From the NCBI GenBank assembly GCA_965225895.1, contig CBDDBR010000011.1, positions 930,001-994,000 on the forward strand: a stretch of DNA of 64,000 nt, written 5' to 3'. Below the pieces are notes generated by a model that ran no database searches, was not told where the DNA came from, and saw only the letters and a list, made by a program, of their open reading frames with translations. A program made the translations under genes and the position numbers. This document shows, one piece after another, positions 46,638 to 55,142 of this stretch (positions within the stretch are counted from its first letter, which is position 1; each line of letters starts with the position of its first letter). This DNA is from Endobugula sp965225895 (lineage in GTDB: Bacteria > Pseudomonadota > Gammaproteobacteria > Pseudomonadales > Cellvibrionaceae).

Positions 46638-47180
46638 TTAAAGTAAATGTTCAGGAATGGCAAATATACCCGCGGCATTGCGGTACAAACCTTTGTAATC
46701 TAAACCAAAACCAAACACATAACGATCAGCGACTGTTAACGCTATATAATCTACAGAAAAGTCACTGACCTTTCTATCGTGTTGCTTATCTAATAGCACG
46801 GCACACTTCACATTAGCCGCACCCTGCGCATAGCAATAATTTACAATATGTTTTAGGGTCACGCCCTCATCAAAAATATCGTCAACCAGCAATACATCAC
46901 GATTTTTTAATGGCTTATGAGGGTGAGCCAGCCAATCAATTTCTCCACCCGATGTATGTTCTCCATAGCGCGTTGCATGGCAATAATCGACTTCAACTAA
47001 CGTCGACAATTTAGGCAACAAGTGTCCTAAGGTTACAACAGCACCATTCATCACCCCTATAACCAATGGTGTTTTACCAGCGTATTCAGCATCGATTTGT
47101 GCTGCCATGGCCGATAATGCAGTATCAATGGCAGATACATCATAAAGCGTATCCACTTGACCTAAAAAACGACCTGTCAT
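46638..47180 (-). CDS. hpt: Hypoxanthine-guanine phosphoribosyltransferase
   Basis: This 180-residue purine-salvage enzyme converts hypoxanthine or guanine to IMP or GMP. The PRPP-binding motif is VLLVDDIFDEGVTLK. The flexible-loop region GVMNGAVVTLG and the purine-contact segment DRYVFGFGLDYKGLYRN are present. Its ATG overlaps the nagZ stop by 4 bp, so it is translationally coupled to nagZ. Salvage function and the adjacent mtnP fit together. Confidence 0.92.
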   Translation of the reverse strand: MTGRFLGQVDTLYDVSAIDTALSAMAAQIDAEYAGKTPLVIGVMNGAVVTLGHLLPKLSTLVEVDYCHATRYGEHTSGGEIDWLAHPHKPLKNRDVLLVDDIFDEGVTLKHIVNYCYAQGAANVKCAVLLDKQHDRKVSDFSVDYIALTVADRYVFGFGLDYKGLYRNAAGIFAIPEHLL

Positions 47181-48205
47181 AATGCCGCTCCCGTGATTGC
47201 GCCTAGCAATGCTTGTATTTGAGAATAACGCGGATCATCGGATAAACGTGCACGATCCCATACTTGAGTTGCCGACATAGACGACAGGCGCTGAGAATAT
47301 AAATGGGAATCATCTTCTTGGGACAAAACATCTAATACCGCTTTCACTCCAGCACGATGATTACAAACTAACGTCATATCACAACCTGCATTCAATGCGG
47401 CTTTAGCTCTGTCACCATAATCACCCGCGAATGCCGCCCCTTCCATGCTCAAATCATCACTAAAAATAACACCATCAAATCCCAACTGCTGTCGTAAAAT
47501 GGTATTTAACCAATAACGAGAGAAACCTACAGGCTGATCATCAATCTGAGAAAAAACAATATGTGCAGGCATAACAGCTTGTAAATTTGGCATCAGCGCT
47601 TTAAATGGTATCAAATCATGAGCTTCAATCGCCGCCCATGCTCGCTCATCTCTAGGTAACACCTGATGACTATCGCCCACAACACTGCCATGTCCAGGAA
47701 AATGCTTACCTGTGGCAGCCATACCCGCACTACTCATCCCTTGCATAAATTCGCTCGCTAAAATCGCAACTTCATTTGGTTCAGGAGAGAATGATCGATC
47801 CCCAATCACTGCACAATGATGATCGTCCACATCTAATACGGGAGCAAAACTAAAATCCACACCTACAGCGATTAATTCTGCCGCCATCAACCAACCACAG
47901 TGGCGCACAATATTCAGCGCTGCCGTTGTATTTTTTCGATACAACGGTAAAAACTGCTGCATAGCGGGTAAACGTGTAAACCCTTCTTTAAATCGTTGCA
48001 CTCGGCCACCTTCTTGATCGACAGCTATCAATATATCTGGGCGTTCACGACGTATATCTGCACTTAACTGAGTGATTTGTTGAGCAGATACAAAATTACG
48101 TGAAAAATAAATCACCCCACCTACCAACGGGTGCTTTAATAAAGCACGATCTTCTTCTGTTAACGTCGTGCCTTCGATATCCATCATTACTGGGCCAAGC
48201 GCCAT
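47177..48205 (-). CDS. nagZ: Beta-N-acetylglucosaminidase NagZ
   Basis: This 342-residue GH3 enzyme of cytoplasmic muropeptide recycling removes N-acetylglucosamine from GlcNAc-anhydroMurNAc peptides. The signatures are AVDQEGGRVQRFKEGFTRLP, the catalytic loop KHFPGHGSVVGDSH and the nucleophile Asp in IFSDDLSMEGA. The length equals the E. coli enzyme (341). It is the first gene of nagZ-hpt-mtnP and is divergent from lexA. Confidence 0.96.
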   Translation of the reverse strand: MALGPVMMDIEGTTLTEEDRALLKHPLVGGVIYFSRNFVSAQQITQLSADIRRERPDILIAVDQEGGRVQRFKEGFTRLPAMQQFLPLYRKNTTAALNIVRHCGWLMAAELIAVGVDFSFAPVLDVDDHHCAVIGDRSFSPEPNEVAILASEFMQGMSSAGMAATGKHFPGHGSVVGDSHQVLPRDERAWAAIEAHDLIPFKALMPNLQAVMPAHIVFSQIDDQPVGFSRYWLNTILRQQLGFDGVIFSDDLSMEGAAFAGDYGDRAKAALNAGCDMTLVCNHRAGVKAVLDVLSQEDDSHLYSQRLSSMSATQVWDRARLSDDPRYSQIQALLGAITGAAL

Positions 48206-48326
48206 TGTTACGTATCCTATTGAAAAACCTTAAAAATTGCTGCCCAACATACGTTTAAGGTCATGCAGTGTCAAGAACTAGCACCGCCACATAAAACAAT
48301 CCTCATAAAAGCTTCTTTAATAAAAG

Positions 48327-48379
48327 TTGCACAACTGTATATAACACTGTATAAAGTCAATCACTGTATAAAAAAACAT
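48327..48379 (+). promoter_or_regulatory. lexA promoter with LexA half-sites
   Basis: A -35 TTGCAC (48327-48332) and a -10 TATAAA (48350-48355) are separated by an ideal 17 bp. Three direct copies of CTGTATA, the LexA half-site, start at 48335, 48347 and 48364. The last belongs to CTGTATAAAAAAACAT (48364-48379), which matches 12 of 16 core positions of the E. coli SOS box. Two half-sites overlap the spacer and the -10 element, consistent with autorepression. Confidence 0.7.
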
Positions 48380-48420
48380 ATAAACAATACCTAAACACGA
48401 AAGAACTCATGGGGAACATC

Positions 48421-49029
48421 ATGACAAAGCTAACTTCTCGACAGGCCGAAGTACTAGAGCTGATCAAGCAAAATATTGCAGAAACAGGTTACCCTCCTAC
48501 ACGTGCAGAAATTGCCAAATCCCTTGGTTTTCGTTCAGCTAATGCCGCTGAAGAGCACTTGCGAGCACTTGCACGTAAAGGTGCTATCGAGATGGTGCCT
48601 GGCGCCTCTCGAGGTATTCGCCTACCTGAAGAACAACAAGATTTAGGCATTCCAATTGTTGGCCGCGTCGCTGCTGGTAGTCCCATTTTGGCACAAGAGC
48701 ATATCGAAGATTATTGCGCACTGCCCTCAGAGTTTTTTAGCCCTAGCGCAGATTACTTTTTAGAGGTTCACGGTGAAAGCATGATTGATGTCGGTATATT
48801 TGATGGCGACTTACTAGCAGTACACCAAACCCAACAAGTGAGCAACGGACAAATTGTTGTTGCACGTATTGGCGAAGAGGTCACCGTAAAACGTTTTCAG
48901 CGTGGCAACAGCAGCCATATTATTGAACTTATCGCAGAGAATCCTGAGTTTGATCCAATTATTGTTGACCTTACAGAGCAAGACTTTGCTATTGAAGGAC
49001 TTAGTGTTGGGGTTATTCGTCGTAGCTAA
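48421..49029 (+). CDS. lexA: LexA repressor
   Basis: This 202-residue SOS repressor has the same length as E. coli LexA. The winged-helix DNA-binding domain carries GYPPTRAEIAKSLGFRS. Self-cleavage occurs at Ala85-Gly86 in GRVAAGSP, with Ser120 and Lys157 as the dyad (HGESMID, VTVKRF). An in-frame ATG at 48409 exists. GGGGAA at 48411-48416 is an ideal ribosome-binding site for the ATG at 48421, which also matches the family N-terminus MTKLTSRQ. sulA follows by 83 bp. Confidence 0.97.
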   Translation: MTKLTSRQAEVLELIKQNIAETGYPPTRAEIAKSLGFRSANAAEEHLRALARKGAIEMVPGASRGIRLPEEQQDLGIPIVGRVAAGSPILAQEHIEDYCALPSEFFSPSADYFLEVHGESMIDVGIFDGDLLAVHQTQQVSNGQIVVARIGEEVTVKRFQRGNSSHIIELIAENPEFDPIIVDLTEQDFAIEGLSVGVIRRS

Positions 49030-49112
49030 TCAATAAGCAGATGTACTCTCTATTGATGGCCACACAAACATATAGCACGAACCCATAAAGTGAAATATAA
49101 GAAGGTAATATT

Positions 49113-49523
49113 ATGAATACAGCACACAACTCAAATTATGCCTTAGCACCCACGCAAAAAAAACATGCTCGTCATATTGCCGAGCTTATAGTGCCTAACT
49201 TTAATGATAACAGCACTGTCATACTGCCCATTGCTGCATCTTTATCATTACACCGCTCAGATAAATGGACAACATGGATTACCCATAAAACCCCATCAAA
49301 AGCACAGCTCAGTATAATGGGAGCCAACCTATCTCGCTTACGTATTATTCATATCGATGAACATAGCGATGCTCGTTGGATTATTTGGCAGGCGCTTGCC
49401 CAAGGCAATAGCCATGCGGTTATTGCAGAACAACGCGACTGGTCAAAAGAAGATATTGCTGATATGGAAACCGCAGCTAAAAATGGAAAAACCCAAGGAA
49501 TTTTAATCACTTTACATCATTGA
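49113..49523 (+). CDS. sulA: SulA-like cell division inhibitor
   Basis: This 136-residue protein fits SulA of pseudomonads in the segments VILPIAASLSLHRSDKWTTWIT, GANLSRLRIIHIDE and the C-terminal GILITLHH. SulA binds FtsZ and blocks septation during the SOS response. It has no LexA box of its own, so it is probably induced through readthrough from the lexA promoter, as in the lexA-sulA arrangement of Pseudomonas. It is shorter than E. coli SulA (169), mainly at the N-terminus. Confidence 0.85.
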   Translation: MNTAHNSNYALAPTQKKHARHIAELIVPNFNDNSTVILPIAASLSLHRSDKWTTWITHKTPSKAQLSIMGANLSRLRIIHIDEHSDARWIIWQALAQGNSHAVIAEQRDWSKEDIADMETAAKNGKTQGILITLHH

Positions 49524-49626
49524 TGTGATATTTTTTAGCCATCGTATGGCCGAAACAATATACACTACATTAACACAGTAAATTATTTAAATACTGATAG
49601 CGATAAAACGATATACCCGTTAAAAA

Positions 49627-50439
49627 TTAATATTTTTTTCCATTAAATATTTCAAACAAAATCGGTGGAATGCATTTACGAATAAAACGCTTACTATTAT
49701 CCGAAATGCTCGCCTCACCTGGTCGATACTGAAAAAGCGTCATATGCTCGCTAGACACCTCGTTATTAGGGCGCCCATTTGTATAATAATACATAGCAAT
49801 TGATCGGCGCGTTCTACCATCAGGTGTTTTTACTGGCTGAGGGTTACCATGAAAACTATTGTCCGTTGTATTAAAAATAACGCAACGGTTAAAATCAGGC
49901 GTATATTTTTTTACGCATGATTTCATACTCGTATCCCACAACTCTAGATTACCGCCAAAGTCTTCTTCCCAGTCTTTATTAAAATATAAAATAAGATTAA
50001 TACGTCGATCTAAACGAATTTGCTTTTGATAATTAAAATCAGCATGTACACCAAGATACCCACCATCACGCAATTCATGTAAGCCACCACCAGCAAGATA
50101 AGGATCTGGAACCAAGCCTTCGATACCTGTTAGCTTTTCAAGAAATGTAAGCATTTCTTGGCTATTTAAATACTGTATAAGATTTCGAGTTTTAACACCC
50201 ATGCGCAAAGTGGAGCTGCACGACCATTTATTCTGATAACGGTCATCCATCTTATTCCATTTTTCACCCTCTTGGTTTGACTCCAGCTCCTCAAGAACGC
50301 CTTCGAGAATATGCGGATAAACAAAATCTTCTATTGCTGTATGAGAAAATGGCTCAGCATTCGCGTAAGTGTCTTTATTATCTTCAGCAAAGCGATATAG
50401 TCGCTCTATGTCCGCTTCTAATAAATTATACTTTTCCAT
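49627..50439 (-). CDS. 2OG-Fe(II) oxygenase (prolyl-hydroxylase-like)
   Basis: This 270-residue protein has the double-stranded beta-helix iron site His-x-Asp in LGVHADFNY and a distal His in NSFHGNPQPV. The oxoglutarate-binding Arg is in RRSIAMYYYT, as in prolyl-4-hydroxylase-type dioxygenases. The substrate is unknown; relatives hydroxylate proteins or are found in cell-surface sugar and natural-product clusters. The open frame extends to a GTG at 50487, but the ATG at 50439 is preceded by AAGAGA and is the better start. It interrupts the otherwise conserved sulA-DUF6586-topA neighbourhood on the opposite strand to lexA-sulA. Confidence 0.85.
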   Translation of the reverse strand: MEKYNLLEADIERLYRFAEDNKDTYANAEPFSHTAIEDFVYPHILEGVLEELESNQEGEKWNKMDDRYQNKWSCSSTLRMGVKTRNLIQYLNSQEMLTFLEKLTGIEGLVPDPYLAGGGLHELRDGGYLGVHADFNYQKQIRLDRRINLILYFNKDWEEDFGGNLELWDTSMKSCVKKYTPDFNRCVIFNTTDNSFHGNPQPVKTPDGRTRRSIAMYYYTNGRPNNEVSSEHMTLFQYRPGEASISDNSKRFIRKCIPPILFEIFNGKKY

Positions 50440-50624
50440 AAATTGATCTCTTACAATAAGAAGCAAATGAAAATTCACTTGCAACACATGGTTAATTAAA
50501 AATTTATCATCTCACAATAGTAATGCGTTTTAAATCACAAACCTTATGCTAAAACTAGATTATCTATACCCACCAGAATGATTTTTAAAACAATAAGACA
50601 AAACGAGGCAACAGAAATTAGCAC

Positions 50625-51176
50625 TCAGCACTCAATAAGATGCTCTCGTTGACGCTGAATTAAACGATAGCATTCATCCATAACCCAATGAATATTGTGT
50701 TCGGTTAAATACAGTGTTTTATTTTCATCAGAGCCAAGATTCACCAATGGAATAACCGCACTATCGCGTGCCTGAGCGGCCAAAATATTTTGCTCATCAC
50801 TTTCACACTCCGCTGCGCTATCTGCTTGCAACATAGTCTTGGGGTATTTAACAAGTAATGATAAAAAACTATCTGGCTGTTGCAGTAATTGCTTCCATTC
50901 ATTGAGCTCTGCTACATTTTGGCTTTGCTGAATAATGGTATCACGCAGCTGCCATGGTGTATTTTCAATGATTGGTTGTTGGTACATCACCAACAATTCG
51001 TTCACATAATGAAACACTGCAAAATACAGTTGTAAGGCCGCAGCGTCAACACAGGCAGTATGATAAAAGCCTACTGTCGATCGTTGCCCCCCCTCTGTTT
51101 GCGAACAATTTGCTAACAAAGGTCTTACACTGCTCAAGCGTTTATTGACGTACTGGGAGTGTTTATTTTCAGCCAC
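50625..51176 (-). CDS. DUF6586 family protein
   Basis: This 183-residue soluble, mostly helical protein carries ANKRL-type opening variants (YVNKRLSSVRPLLA) and YHTACVDAAALQLYFAVFHYVNEL. It resembles the uncharacterised DUF6586 proteins encoded beside topA in pseudomonads. It lies 17 bp downstream of topA on the same strand and is surely cotranscribed. The function is unknown. The conserved linkage suggests a role near DNA topology or simply a shared operon. Confidence 0.75.
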   Translation of the reverse strand: MAENKHSQYVNKRLSSVRPLLANCSQTEGGQRSTVGFYHTACVDAAALQLYFAVFHYVNELLVMYQQPIIENTPWQLRDTIIQQSQNVAELNEWKQLLQQPDSFLSLLVKYPKTMLQADSAAECESDEQNILAAQARDSAVIPLVNLGSDENKTLYLTEHNIHWVMDECYRLIQRQREHLIEC

Positions 51177-51193
51177 AAAGCTACCGTCTTTAT

Positions 51194-53923
51194 CTATTTA
51201 GATGTTTTTTTAACCGCTGCTTTTCTCTTTACGGCTTTCTTTTTTGGGGCTGCTTTTTTCTTTGGGGCTGCCTTTCTTTTCGCAGGCGCGGTTGTTATCA
51301 CCCACTTTCCACCTTCATAAAAAGCTTTCCAACCCGTTGCTTTGCCATCCACTTCCGACTGAACATATTGTTCTTTGGTTTTTCGGCTATAGCGAATTAA
51401 CGTTGAATTACCATTATCATCTTCGGTGGGAGCAGAGAATAAGAAATCGTATTTACTGTCTATTTCTTCCTTGTGAGGAATAATTTCTGATACCAAGGGT
51501 GCTCGTGTTTCGCGATTTTTAGGGAATTGACTGGCCGCTAAAAATAAACCGCTAGCGCCATCACGTAAAATATAGGTATCTTCTACTTTGACACATGTTA
51601 ACTCTGGCATAGGCACAGGGTCCATTTTTGGAGGAGCCGCTTCACCGCTGCGCAATAGCTTTCGTGTATTTTTACATTCTTCATTCGTACAGCCAAAATA
51701 CTTACCAAAACGTCCTGTTTTAAGCTGCATTTCATGGCCACATTTATCACAATCTAGCACTGGGCCTTCATAGCCTTTAATCTTAAATGTGCCCAATTCT
51801 ACTTCATAACCTGAACAATCAGGATTATTGCCACAAATATGTAACTTGCGTGTTTCATCAAGTAGGTAACTATCCATTGCAGTATTACAAATTGAGCACC
51901 GCTTTTTATTGCGCAATAATAATACTTCAGCTTCTTCAGCGGCTTCTTGGTCTTCACCAACACTCACCGCTTCGTCGCCCGACACAAGATTCATAGTGGT
52001 TTTGCAGCGTTCTTTTGGCGGTAAGGCATACCCTGAACAGCCTAAAAACACACCCGTACTTGCTGTTCTAATCTGCATAGGACGAGAGCAAGAAGTACAC
52101 TCAATATTAGTTTCTGTCGGTGCATTTTGTCGCATCCCGCCATCAAGCGCTTGCGCTTGCTTTAGCTGATCAACAAAACCGCTATAAAAACGATTAAGTA
52201 GGTCACGCCATTGGATCTTACCATCAGCCACATCATCTAATGACTCTTCCATTTTGGCAGTAAAACCGTAATCCAATAAATCGCCAAAATTTTCAACTAA
52301 TCGATCCGTCACAATATCGCCCATTTTATCGGCAAAGAAACGGCGATTATCGACATGGGCATAGCCCCTATCCTGAATAGTAGAAATAATTGAAGCATAC
52401 GTGGATGGACGACCAATACCTTGTTTTTCTAATTCTTTAACCAAGCTTGCTTCCGTATACCGTGCGGTTGGCTTGGTAAAATGCTGTTTAGGCTCTAACT
52501 GTTTTAGATTCAGCACATCACCCACTTTCATATCAGGCAATAGAACATCATCTTCTTTTTTGCCTGCTGGTGGCTGTACTCTCATAAAGCCGTCAAAACG
52601 AATGACACGACCACGCGTGCGTAATTCAAAATCTGCCGCCTTAATCACAACGGAAGTACTAGTAAACTCTGCCTTAGTCATTTGGCAAGCGACAAATTGT
52701 TGCCAAATTAAAGCATATAAACGCTCTGCATCACGCTCCATTCCGCTTAATTGCGTCGGAGAGATCCCCACATTTGATGGACGAATAGCCTCATGCGCCT
52801 CTTGAGCCCCCTCTTTTGAGGAATAATTGATAGGCGATTCAGGTAAATAGCGCTTTCCGTAGTTTTCAAGAATATAGTCTCTACAAGTCGTTACGGCTTC
52901 TTGGCTTAAATTAGTAGAATCAGTACGCATATAGGTTATATAGCCTGCCTCATACAAGCGCTGCGCCATCATCATTGTCTTTTTCACACCAAAGCCTAAG
53001 CGCGTACTTGCTGTTTGCTGTAGTGTAGAAGTAATAAAAGGCGCCGATGGCTTGGATGTGGTTGGCTTATCGTCACGTTTAGCAACAACATATTCGGATT
53101 TTTCCAATATACCAACAGATGCCATTGTGTCATCGCGGTTAGTTGGACGAAAGCTAACACCGTTATGCTTTTTGACTTCGCAGCGTACAGGACTTATATC
53201 CGCTGTTTGCAGTGCGGCAAAAACATCCCAGTACTCTTCTGGAATAAACGCGCGTATTTCACGCTCACGCTCCACTACTAAGCGTACAGCAACAGACTGT
53301 ACACGGCCTGCAGATAAGCCACGAGCTACTTTTTCCCACAGTAATGGAGACACCATATACCCAACCACTCGATCAAGAAATCGGCGTGCTTGCTGTGCAT
53401 CTACGCGGTGTTGGTCTAATAAACCTGGGGTTTCAAATGCTTTTTGGATAGCGGTTTTTGTAATTTCATTAAAAACAACACGTCGATAACGGCTTTCATC
53501 GCCACCTATCGCTTGCTGTAAGTGCCATGCAATAGCTTCTCCCTCTCTATCCAAATCCGTTGCGAGATAGATAGTATCAGCAGACGCAGCTAACTTTTTA
53601 AGTTCATCAACTACCTTTTCTTTGCCCGGCAAAATTTCATAATGTGCCGCCCAATCCTTGTCAGGATCAATCCCCATGCGCTTTATAAGCTGCTCACGGC
53701 TTTTTTTAGCCTTATGAATGACTTTTTCTTCGGGTGACATCTTACGCGTAAGAGCAGCCTGTTTGGCCCGTGCTTTGGCATCTACAGGCTTTTTAGCGGA
53801 ACCGCTGGTGGGTAAATCCCTAATGTGACCAATACTTGATTTAACAATAAAGTCACTACCAAGGTATTTATTAATGGTTTTTGCTTTAGCCGGTGATTCG
53901 ACAATAACAAGCGATTTACCCAT
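51194..53923 (-). CDS. topA: DNA topoisomerase I
   Basis: This 909-residue type IA topoisomerase relaxes negative supercoils. The Toprim domain has VIVESPAKAKTI and the acidic DLDREGEAIAWHL. The nucleophile is Tyr331 in GYITYMRTDSTNLS. Three C-terminal zinc ribbons with paired cysteines follow (CTSCSRPMQI, CSICNTAMD, CDKCGHEMQL). The protein ends in an Ala/Lys-rich tail (about the last 35 residues) that probably binds DNA or RNA polymerase. E. coli TopA has 865 residues. It is the first gene of the topA-DUF6586 unit. Confidence 0.97.
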   Translation of the reverse strand: MGKSLVIVESPAKAKTINKYLGSDFIVKSSIGHIRDLPTSGSAKKPVDAKARAKQAALTRKMSPEEKVIHKAKKSREQLIKRMGIDPDKDWAAHYEILPGKEKVVDELKKLAASADTIYLATDLDREGEAIAWHLQQAIGGDESRYRRVVFNEITKTAIQKAFETPGLLDQHRVDAQQARRFLDRVVGYMVSPLLWEKVARGLSAGRVQSVAVRLVVEREREIRAFIPEEYWDVFAALQTADISPVRCEVKKHNGVSFRPTNRDDTMASVGILEKSEYVVAKRDDKPTTSKPSAPFITSTLQQTASTRLGFGVKKTMMMAQRLYEAGYITYMRTDSTNLSQEAVTTCRDYILENYGKRYLPESPINYSSKEGAQEAHEAIRPSNVGISPTQLSGMERDAERLYALIWQQFVACQMTKAEFTSTSVVIKAADFELRTRGRVIRFDGFMRVQPPAGKKEDDVLLPDMKVGDVLNLKQLEPKQHFTKPTARYTEASLVKELEKQGIGRPSTYASIISTIQDRGYAHVDNRRFFADKMGDIVTDRLVENFGDLLDYGFTAKMEESLDDVADGKIQWRDLLNRFYSGFVDQLKQAQALDGGMRQNAPTETNIECTSCSRPMQIRTASTGVFLGCSGYALPPKERCKTTMNLVSGDEAVSVGEDQEAAEEAEVLLLRNKKRCSICNTAMDSYLLDETRKLHICGNNPDCSGYEVELGTFKIKGYEGPVLDCDKCGHEMQLKTGRFGKYFGCTNEECKNTRKLLRSGEAAPPKMDPVPMPELTCVKVEDTYILRDGASGLFLAASQFPKNRETRAPLVSEIIPHKEEIDSKYDFLFSAPTEDDNGNSTLIRYSRKTKEQYVQSEVDGKATGWKAFYEGGKWVITTAPAKRKAAPKKKAAPKKKAVKRKAAVKKTSK

Positions 53924-54256
53924 AAGGCTTTCTCTTAATATTCCATAGTGCTAGCCTTTTTTCTGCTGAAAAAGCTAACTTGACGATCTATATATAAGAA
54001 GGATGATTCATGAAATGCTATCAAACAATCTTGCGAAGGATGGCATATATAAGTGCTGCAGTGCTTTCGGTCAAGTAAATATTTCGATTATTTTTTATAG
54101 GTATAGTACAAAAAAGCCATTTTTGCACCACCCAACAATATAATAAAAAGCATTAATATAATTATGTAAGTAATTGATTATATGTATTTTTAATATTTTA
54201 CATCAAGGTGTTAATAAAGCAGCCGATAGCCTATAAGAAGAAATAAATTATTTAAC
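53924..54256. other. Divergent intergenic region upstream of topA
   Basis: This 333-bp AT-rich region carries the topA promoter (minus) and the promoter of the following unknown gene (plus). I see no ORF, no strong hairpin and no assignable operator. Confidence 0.4.
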
Positions 54257-55141
54257 ATGATATTTTCTATGAATGCTTTTTCCAGTTTAATTTTGCTTAT
54301 TGCCATTGCCGTACTCTCAATGACGGCTGTCGCTTATAGCAATTATTTAGTCGCTAAAAAAAAGCGTACCACTCTGCGCCTAGAACGCATGAAAATACGT
54401 GCAGAAGAATTGGAAGATGTAGTTATTGTACTCGATGCAATATGTGAGAAACGCAGTATTGCGAAGCTTGTGAATGACGAAATTATCGACAGTTATGAAT
54501 TAATGTTACACATAAGCCCCGATGCGGGATATTTAAAAGCTGGATTATCTAATGCGCAAATACGATCCAATGAATTAAGTGACGAATTAGCCCCCCGCTC
54601 AATTTACCGAGCCTGCAAAAGTGATGCGCAAATTGCACGCTATATTGCCTACCTGCATGAAACCTTACAAATACTACGCAAACAACATACTGAAGGTAAA
54701 ATTAGTAGTGAGGAAATACAAGAATTTACCTTAGAAATTGAATGGTTAGAACTGCAAGTTAAAGTTATATCCAATATTGTGCAAGGACATAAATCCTACG
54801 CCAAACAAGACATTTTAGGTGCAAATGCTTTTTATAAAAAAGCGCAAAAAGATCTACTCAACTCATCCCATCCAGACACACGCAGACAACAAATGATCAG
54901 CCAACTAGCCGATATTTTACATGGATACAGAAAATCATTAGATCATGATTTAATGCCCGAAATAGAATTTAACCCCGACAATCCAGACGCCGAAAACACA
55001 TCACCTGATATGCCAACAGATATGGGGGATTCAAATGAAGCGCAAGATGACATGGAAGAATCAGACCTCAGTGAAGAACAACAACAAGCCATACCCCAAT
55101 CACAGCAACAAGAAGCCACCCAACCTTCGGCAAGCGTATAA
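54257..55141 (+). CDS. Membrane-anchored helical protein of unknown function
   Basis: This 294-residue protein has one N-terminal transmembrane helix (about residues 8-32). A long charged helical or coiled-coil region follows (about 36-220), then an acidic Gln/Asp-rich disordered tail (about 225-294: EAQDDMEESDLSEEQQQ). It converges on comEC with only one base between the stop codons. Topology is probably cytoplasmic, given the KKKR cluster after the helix. It is not related to any family I can name. Met5 is an alternative start. Start and coding bias look genuine. Confidence 0.75.
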   Translation: MIFSMNAFSSLILLIAIAVLSMTAVAYSNYLVAKKKRTTLRLERMKIRAEELEDVVIVLDAICEKRSIAKLVNDEIIDSYELMLHISPDAGYLKAGLSNAQIRSNELSDELAPRSIYRACKSDAQIARYIAYLHETLQILRKQHTEGKISSEEIQEFTLEIEWLELQVKVISNIVQGHKSYAKQDILGANAFYKKAQKDLLNSSHPDTRRQQMISQLADILHGYRKSLDHDLMPEIEFNPDNPDAENTSPDMPTDMGDSNEAQDDMEESDLSEEQQQAIPQSQQQEATQPSASV

Positions 55142-55142
55142 G

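Noticed and set aside
49511..49534. Terminator hairpin after sulA
   Set aside because: The ACATCA/TGATGT pair has a one-base loop; the usable stem is only about 4 bp, despite a following T-run.
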